Assembly: GCF_949628265.1 (NCBI RefSeq)
Contig: NC_088787.1
Span: 9,724,501-9,788,500, forward strand
Source of the DNA: Cloeon dipterum
Lineage: Eukaryota; Arthropoda; Insecta; Ephemeroptera; Baetidae
Direction of reading: 5' to 3'
Length of the DNA stretch: 64,000 nucleotides
The notes under the pieces are model-generated. The model worked only from the letters and a program-made list of their open reading frames with translations, was not told the origin of the DNA and did not search any database. This document shows positions 58,466-64,000 of the stretch, in pieces. Made by a program: the position numbers and the translations under genes. Numbering within the stretch: position 1 is the stretch's first letter; each line of letters begins with the position of its first letter.

Positions 58466-59329
58466 TCAAATTTGCGCAGTTGATACCAATAATATGAAGA
58501 TCCAAAAATGTTTCTTTTCTTTTTCGCGTTTTGCACGCATCAGACCCGGTTTTGCTCCAAATTTTGAGATAGTGCTCGTGAATGTAATGCAAATCCAAAT
58601 TCGTCCAATCGCGAAACAAATAACTTTTTATTGTTCAATTCCCAGACCCAACGTCATTTTTCTACTTCTTTTGTCACAACAAATTATATATGTGCCTTTT
58701 GTGTCTCAAAAAGCTGTCACAAGCATACCCTAACCCATACGTACACCATATAATCATGGGTAAAATTGTGAGTCTTCAAGTTTAAAAAATATTAATGGTG
58801 TGTCACTTAAACAAAGCAACATTATTTATAACATCATATTTTCTTTGTAATAAACGCAGATTTGAATATGTGCAAAATTTGCACTTGCTAGCAAGAAATT
58901 AGTGAGCAATTTCAAAATTAGGCAACACAGCATATTAATCTCGCTTATTTCAACACGCAAACCTGCGGTGCGATCGGCAAATAGAAAAATAAGAAAATAA
59001 ATATTCCATGTCTTGAATACATACAAGAACCAAGTGATTGTTTTCCTGCGCGTAACTCATTGCCATGCATATCGAACTGCTTGTTACAGGTGGTGGAGCT
59101 CATGCCTGTTGCTGTGAAATTTAGACGATCTTCTATTATTTCCTGTGCTTCAGATCATCGTGGGACCTATATTATGTATCATCTCTCAGGAGATTGTAAT
59201 GATTTAGTTGTTAGAGTTCGATTTCCATCGCATCAAGGCTTATGGAGTTACGTTACGTGTATTGTTCACTTATTTTTCCATTTTAATTAAAATATGCCAG
59301 GGCATATACAGTATCCGAATGCTTTCGTA

Positions 59330-59640
59330 TATGGTAGTACAGTACATAATTTAGTAGATGCAAGTTGACAGTTAGTACAATGTTGCGTACACACATAGAA
59401 ACATAGATGATTAAATTTTAAAAATTATCATGGTACATACATAGTTGTTTGTATGTACATTACGAATATGTATTACATATTTATCTACATAATTTGTGTC
59501 TAGTTTGTAAAAGAGAAGTATTGAATATTGAAATTGAAGCATTACATATGTATTGATAAAAAATTGATTTTGTGTTTGATACATACATATATACATACGA
59601 GGAAATCATTAGTGTGTATGTATGTATATATAATATTATG
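59330..59640. repeat. TACATA/TATGTA-rich simple sequence
   Basis: Dense TACATA, ACATAC and TGTATGTA strings in both orientations, so the strand can fold back on itself. No gene was recognised. Confidence 0.6.
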
Positions 59641-59910
59641 TCTATTCTTAATCCGCATAATGTATCTAATCCATAAAATTTAAATTATTAAAAAGAGCAA
59701 AAACATACCTGGTTTTGGTGTTGTTATATTCTGGACAGGTTCTCTTATTATCGCTTATTATTAAGTTGCTTCAGAACAGTTGAAGAAAAATGTGGTCATG
59801 ACCGCGTTGTCTTAAAAAAAATCGGATTAATATTTCATCTCGACTAACAATGAGTATCGGCTATATATCTACCCCAGGGTATCATCTACTGGTTAAAGTT
59901 GTTTCTTAGT

Positions 59911-59933
59911 TTGTTGTTGTTGTTGTTGTTGTA
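59911..59933. repeat. (TTG)n microsatellite
   Basis: About seven uninterrupted TTG units. Confidence 0.9.
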
Positions 59934-60495
59934 AAGTTGGTACATTTTTATGAGCTGTCTGGTTGTTTGGTTTCATTAGTTGGGGGGTGTGTCTGTGTTG
60001 GGAAGAGGAGAGTCCGCAGATATAAGCAATAAAAACAATAATTATTGCAGCTTTACACTTTTATTCAGCAAGCTAAATAACAATACCTTTTTTGTGTAGT
60101 TTTCTTTATTATTAATCAAATTAATGCAATTTTTACGAAATATTCTTGAAAAAATTGCCGCAATCCTCTAACTCCTAAACTTACGCAGCTTTCAGTCATG
60201 CCAACCAAAAACATTAAATTGATTCTGGTCATTTGCTGGTTAGAATTCCGAACTACTAGAAATATGTGTGGCAACCCTTTTAACCGGCAGGTAGACGTTT
60301 TACACCACAACACGTTAAACGTAAACACATTAATGTTTACTCCTTTGCTGCTCCATGCTTGACATCAACCTGCCTGCCACCCACAAATTCTTCGGTTCAA
60401 TTTTGTTGTCAAATCACAGCACTTATTTTAGAAACCTGTTAGAGTCTCTTATTAATTTGCGATACATTAGTTAATATTGACAGCTGCTGGAGACA

Positions 60496-62052
60496 ATGTG
60501 GGATTTTTTCCTCTCCTTCTTTTACAACAAAGACGATCCAAATAACCAAGAGTTCATCAGGGACATTCTTGAGCCTGAAGACTATGAGCCCTACCTCGCC
60601 GCCGGCTGCTTCGCGGTGTTGAGCTTGGCCCTCCTCGCTTACAGCGGCCTCTTCAGAAAAATCACGGTGGAGACTAATTACAACCTGAGGCCGAAACTGA
60701 CGTTCGCCTACATTTTCGACTTTGGCGGCTACAGAGAGGCTACAATCAAACTGGACGAGTACCGGCTGCTCTATCCGCGGCTGCCAAGAATCACCATCCT
60801 CTACAACAGCCCCCTTTATCCTCAGTCTAATCGAGATGTGAGTTTATTAATTTTGCTTTAAATTATTATATCATAGTGTTAAATTGGAAAAAATAACTGA
60901 ATTAATTTAATTAATTCCGTGCTATTCCCTATTATCGTTATTTCTAATATAATTAATAAACCTATCTAAATGCGAGCAATTTGAAAAATATAAAAATTAT
61001 AAATTTTCCCTGAGCTTATCAAGCAAAGAAATTATCTTAAAATGATTTTATTTAGGTTCCTCCGTATCCTTGCTAAATTCTTCTTACTCCATGAAATATT
61101 TTTTTTCTAGATTTATCAATTTCTCGCATAAGATGTAGAGAAAAATGTCCCTAATAATTGCGAGAGTATCTTCATTGAAATTAATTTTGGAACATTAAAT
61201 TTTTAAGCTGGTGAGATCTCCAACGTTCGCCACCGGGTTGGTGGTCAGTGAGGGCACGTACGAAGTTACCGAAAACATCTACGTTAAGCTGAAGGAGCTG
61301 GGTTTCAACTTCTCCACCATCCCTGATGACTGTTTCTCCGTGTCCACACAATTCGTTCATCACAACTATCTCTCCCTGGTGATTGCCTCACTGCTGATCT
61401 TCAAACCCCTCGTCAAATTTGTGCGGGTACATATAAAAATAGAAATTTAAGGTTGCATTTCCATACCGCCCAGTTTTTTCACCAATTTCTTGCGCAATAA
61501 ATGATTTATTCCTTTAATAATTATCACAATGATGATGCGAAATGCTTTAATCGTGCAATGAGATGGATTTTTTTAACAATAATTCGCACGATATTTTCAT
61601 GGTCAAATAATAAAAGTTAGAATTTAAGATATGAGTCAAAAATTGCACTAAATTCCTATTTTGTATATTATGCCTAAGCGAAATGGGTTAAATATAACGG
61701 TTTTCACTAGTTAAACGCAATTTATTCTTAAAAAGCTGGGTTTTGCAACCCTGTAAAAATTTATTTTCCCTTTAGATTCGTTTCATTGACGTTTTTTAAT
61801 TGCCAGGAGAAGAACTTGTGTGCGCATCCGCTTGTACAGGTGGATAAAAACTCCACTCTGTACTTCTACGCTCCTCTGGGATACCAGTTTGATTACTACG
61901 TGAGGGAGGCGTCCGATTACTACGGCATCTCCCTTGTTCATAAGGTAACGAATTTTAATTTATTATTCTTTTTAAACTTAATTTCAAAAATTTGTCTCCA
62001 GATGAACCGCATTCGAATCTTGACAGACTTTGGACATCGCAAAGAAAACTGA
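60496..62052 (+). CDS. TEX264: TEX264-like ER membrane protein, complete but short-tailed
   Basis: Four exons join in frame to 249 aa: 60496-60837, 61208-61426, 61807-61944, 62002-62052. In vertebrates TEX264 is an ER-phagy receptor: an N-terminal membrane anchor, a GyrI-like domain facing the cytosol, and a long disordered tail with an LC3-interacting motif. Here an N-terminal hydrophobic segment (about residues 34-53, CFAVLSLALLAYSGLF) precedes the conserved PKLTFAYIFDFGGY and the Tyr-rich ITILYNSPLY. GLVVSEG, EKNLCAHPLVQV (human counterpart ERKLCAYPRLEI) and a final YVREASDYYGISLVHK follow. The last exon adds only 16 residues, rich in Arg and Lys, and then stops. No Trp/Phe-x-x-Leu motif in an acidic context is seen, so LC3 binding is doubtful. 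An alternative last exon cannot be ruled out. Repeat E sits in the second intron. Confidence 0.85.
61451..61753. mobile_element. Repeat E copy in a TEX264-like intron
   Basis: Ends GGTTGCATTTCC and GTTTTGCAACCCTG are inverted, and the start shares ACCAATTTCTTGCGCAA with 33209-33575. Internal sequence has diverged. Confidence 0.7.
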
Positions 62053-64000
62053 TGGATTTTTGGTGAAGAGGAGCGTGCTAATGTCATTAGCAAGTATTTA
62101 AGACTGAACTATACTTATACAATTTACTCATCCAAGCAGGATACATGTCGGGAATCGTTTATAATTTGACATCAAATTCAAATAGAGCAAGCTCTTCATT
62201 TTTTTTTTAAATTTATTTAAATGATTCAGATAATGTTCTTGCTGCGGAAAAGTCCAAGGGTAAAATCGCGCGAACTCACTATTGTGGCAACACTCGATTC
62301 TGACCACAGTCACGTGATCAGCTTCAATTTGACACCCACGATGTAAAACAGCGAGTTCGGACAGTTTTACCACTGGGGAAAAATCCGTCAGACCTTAGCT
62401 ACAAAGTTTGAGATTGGACTTTTTCCGCAGCACGAATTAAATGACAAGGAAAAATTTTAGATTTACAAATTAGACTGTTAGAAATTCAAATTTTTGGATA
62501 GCTGGATCAATTCCTTAATAAATTTTGGATTATTTTCTGGTGAATGGGGGGTGTCTGTTTACAGAAATCTGGAAAATGGCTTTGGAATTTAATCTTGGGA
62601 TATCTGATTTACACAAGGGTATTTTAAAAAAAAAATTATGCATTTATAATTATTTTATCTTGCTTGACGGAAATTCATTAATAGCTTGTTGAGAAAAAAA
62701 ATCAGAATTAGATCTACATTAAAGCTTTGATTCCTTCTTGTCAAATGAAGGAGTGCTGTAAAAATCTCAAATAACATAATGTAAGAAATGAAACGATCTC
62801 GAAACTGCTCTTCCACTCAATTGCAATTCAAGCTGTTTTTCTTTTGATCAACAAATTTAAAACTCGAAACCAAGCCAAGCGCACTTGAAACCTTCGCTCA
62901 GACATGGCGGTGATGTGAAGTCCACTGCCAGTGATTTATCTCGGAAGAGAGAGCAGGGGGCTCTCCAGCCGCGTGGTGCAAGCGAGCAGTGGAGGGGCAG
63001 CTAAAAAAGACGCTGTCGTCCCCCTCCACTCGCAGTGACAGAGGCAAACAGCGCAAATTCTTTGCTTTTCTCGCTACTTCCGCCGGCTGGGGGGACGCCT
63101 CTGATTGGGCTGCCCCCAAAATCCGCCTAAAATAGGGGATGCGCATACAACAAACAAATATGCGTGCTCGTTGCTTGCTTAAAAAAGGTCACAAGATTGA
63201 AATGTAACTTAAAAATTCATGTTCTTGTGATGAAATAAAAGGAAAAAGGTAAACGTGTTATTTTTTTATTCCATGAACACAATTTGTCAACGATTTGACT
63301 TGCTTTTGGCACATTGGGGTACAACGGATGAATCACACTCAGTCAGTACAGTACAGACATGTTTGCAGATGTAAATAGTCTCTTTCTTCTAGGGGCGGGG
63401 GCTCGAGGAAGGGAATTTCGCTCCACGAATTTGCAAAAGGAACACACTGACCTATTGAAAATACTCCTTTTCGTGAAATGTATTGTCTCCTCATACATTT
63501 GACACCGCTGTAAGCGTTATGTTTCCTTGTGTGCGTCGCCCCTCGAGGCTCGGCAGCAATTTCTAATTTTATCAAAACAAAATAGTACAGTATGATAAAG
63601 TGACGAAAACAATCAGAATCATCTGAATACCCTCCGCGTCCGTTCGTCAGTTTCCAGACTTCCTTGCGAAGGTTTGCAACCGGGCGGACACAAAAGTTTA
63701 GCAATAAGCCTAACTCCCACCATTTTTTGCCAAATAATTATTGTTAATGGTCGATTTATTAACTCTGTTTTTTCTTTATTGGTTCAGTCGCGCTCGTTTT
63801 ATTTTTAAGTAGACTTTGATGATGCAAATTCTTTCCCCAACATTTCAAAACATTAACAGATAGTTATTTTATTTTGATTATTCCATCACGAAAATTGTGA
63901 TTAGACTTTCCACCTATTTTTTAAAGGCTTTTAACCTCTTCTAGTATTGCAAAATTTTATCTTTTTTTGCCATTTGAAAATTTAAGCAATTCCGAAACTC
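62053..64000. other. Right-end region, no gene recognised
   Basis: AT-rich DNA with a GC-richer patch at about 62890-63150. That patch has open frames but no family features, and a MEF2-like CTAAAATAG near 63125-63133, so it may be a promoter or enhancer of a gene to the right. Nothing else could be supported. Confidence 0.4.

Larger units (their letters stand above)
58054..60495. other. Repeat-bearing spacer
   Basis: Contains a repeat A-like segment (58190-58465), TACATA-rich DNA (59330-59640), and a TTG microsatellite (59911-59933). A short ORF near 59060-59290 starts after an acceptor-like TTGTTACAG but matches no family I know. Confidence 0.4.

Noticed and set aside
59060..59290. Possible downstream exon of the orphan ORF
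   Set aside because: An acceptor-like string precedes it, but the reading frame, ends and composition give no positive support.
1..64000. CRISPR arrays, rRNA or tRNA genes, bacterial operons
   Set aside because: No regularly spaced direct repeats, no recognisable rRNA or tRNA sequence, and split genes throughout.

Overview
The window looks like insect (arthropod) nuclear DNA. All confident genes are intron-split with GT/AG borders, introns range from about 48 bp to several kb, and the non-coding DNA is AT-rich and full of short non-autonomous transposon remnants. No organellar, bacterial or viral gene was recognised. I recognise eight protein-coding loci, one of them a single exon of a gene that continues off the left edge, plus one unassigned ORF and several broken duplicates.

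Left part (1-19 kb). One exon of a USP53/USP54-type ubiquitin hydrolase (echinus in flies) lies on the minus strand at 4536-4715, so 1-4535 should be its intron. A long gene-poor stretch with repeats follows. Then comes a complete six-exon YIPF1/YIPF2 Golgi protein gene on the plus strand (15138-17616). It converges on an 18-exon type II inositol-3,4-bisphosphate 4-phosphatase gene (INPP4) on the minus strand (28677 down to 19062).

Middle part (28-36 kb). A GC-richer spacer separates the INPP4 start from a divergent alpha/beta-type syntrophin gene (32350-36305, 7 coding exons, 492 aa). A shared or paired promoter region there is likely.

Right-middle part (36-57 kb). This is the most interesting region. 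The order is syntrophin, a wrecked zinc-finger gene piece, a small TRP exon-1 relic, an intact painless-like TRPA channel (A), a broken intron-bearing piece of syntrophin, an intact 10-finger C2H2 gene (minus strand), and a second intact painless-like TRPA channel (B). Matching intergenic repeats occur in the same order in both halves. The simplest reading is an old tandem segmental duplication of a unit [syntrophin 3' part - zinc finger - TRPA]. After it, the second syntrophin copy and the first zinc-finger copy decayed while both TRPA copies were kept. The two channels differ along most of their length but share a 345-bp block with only 2 differences, which points to recent gene conversion. 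A 1.26-kb inverted-repeat element sits upstream of channel B, and the matching site upstream of channel A is empty.

Right part (57-64 kb). It holds a 179-aa ORF with a signal-peptide-like N-terminus and no family I recognise, then a four-exon TEX264-like gene (60496-62052) whose protein lacks the long C-terminal tail carrying the LC3-binding motif in vertebrate TEX264. The rest is repeat-bearing non-coding DNA with a GC-rich, promoter-like patch near 62.9-63.15 kb.

Splice sites were chosen by eye from reading frame, GT/AG borders and recalled family sequence. UTRs, promoters and alternative exons are mostly not resolvable here.
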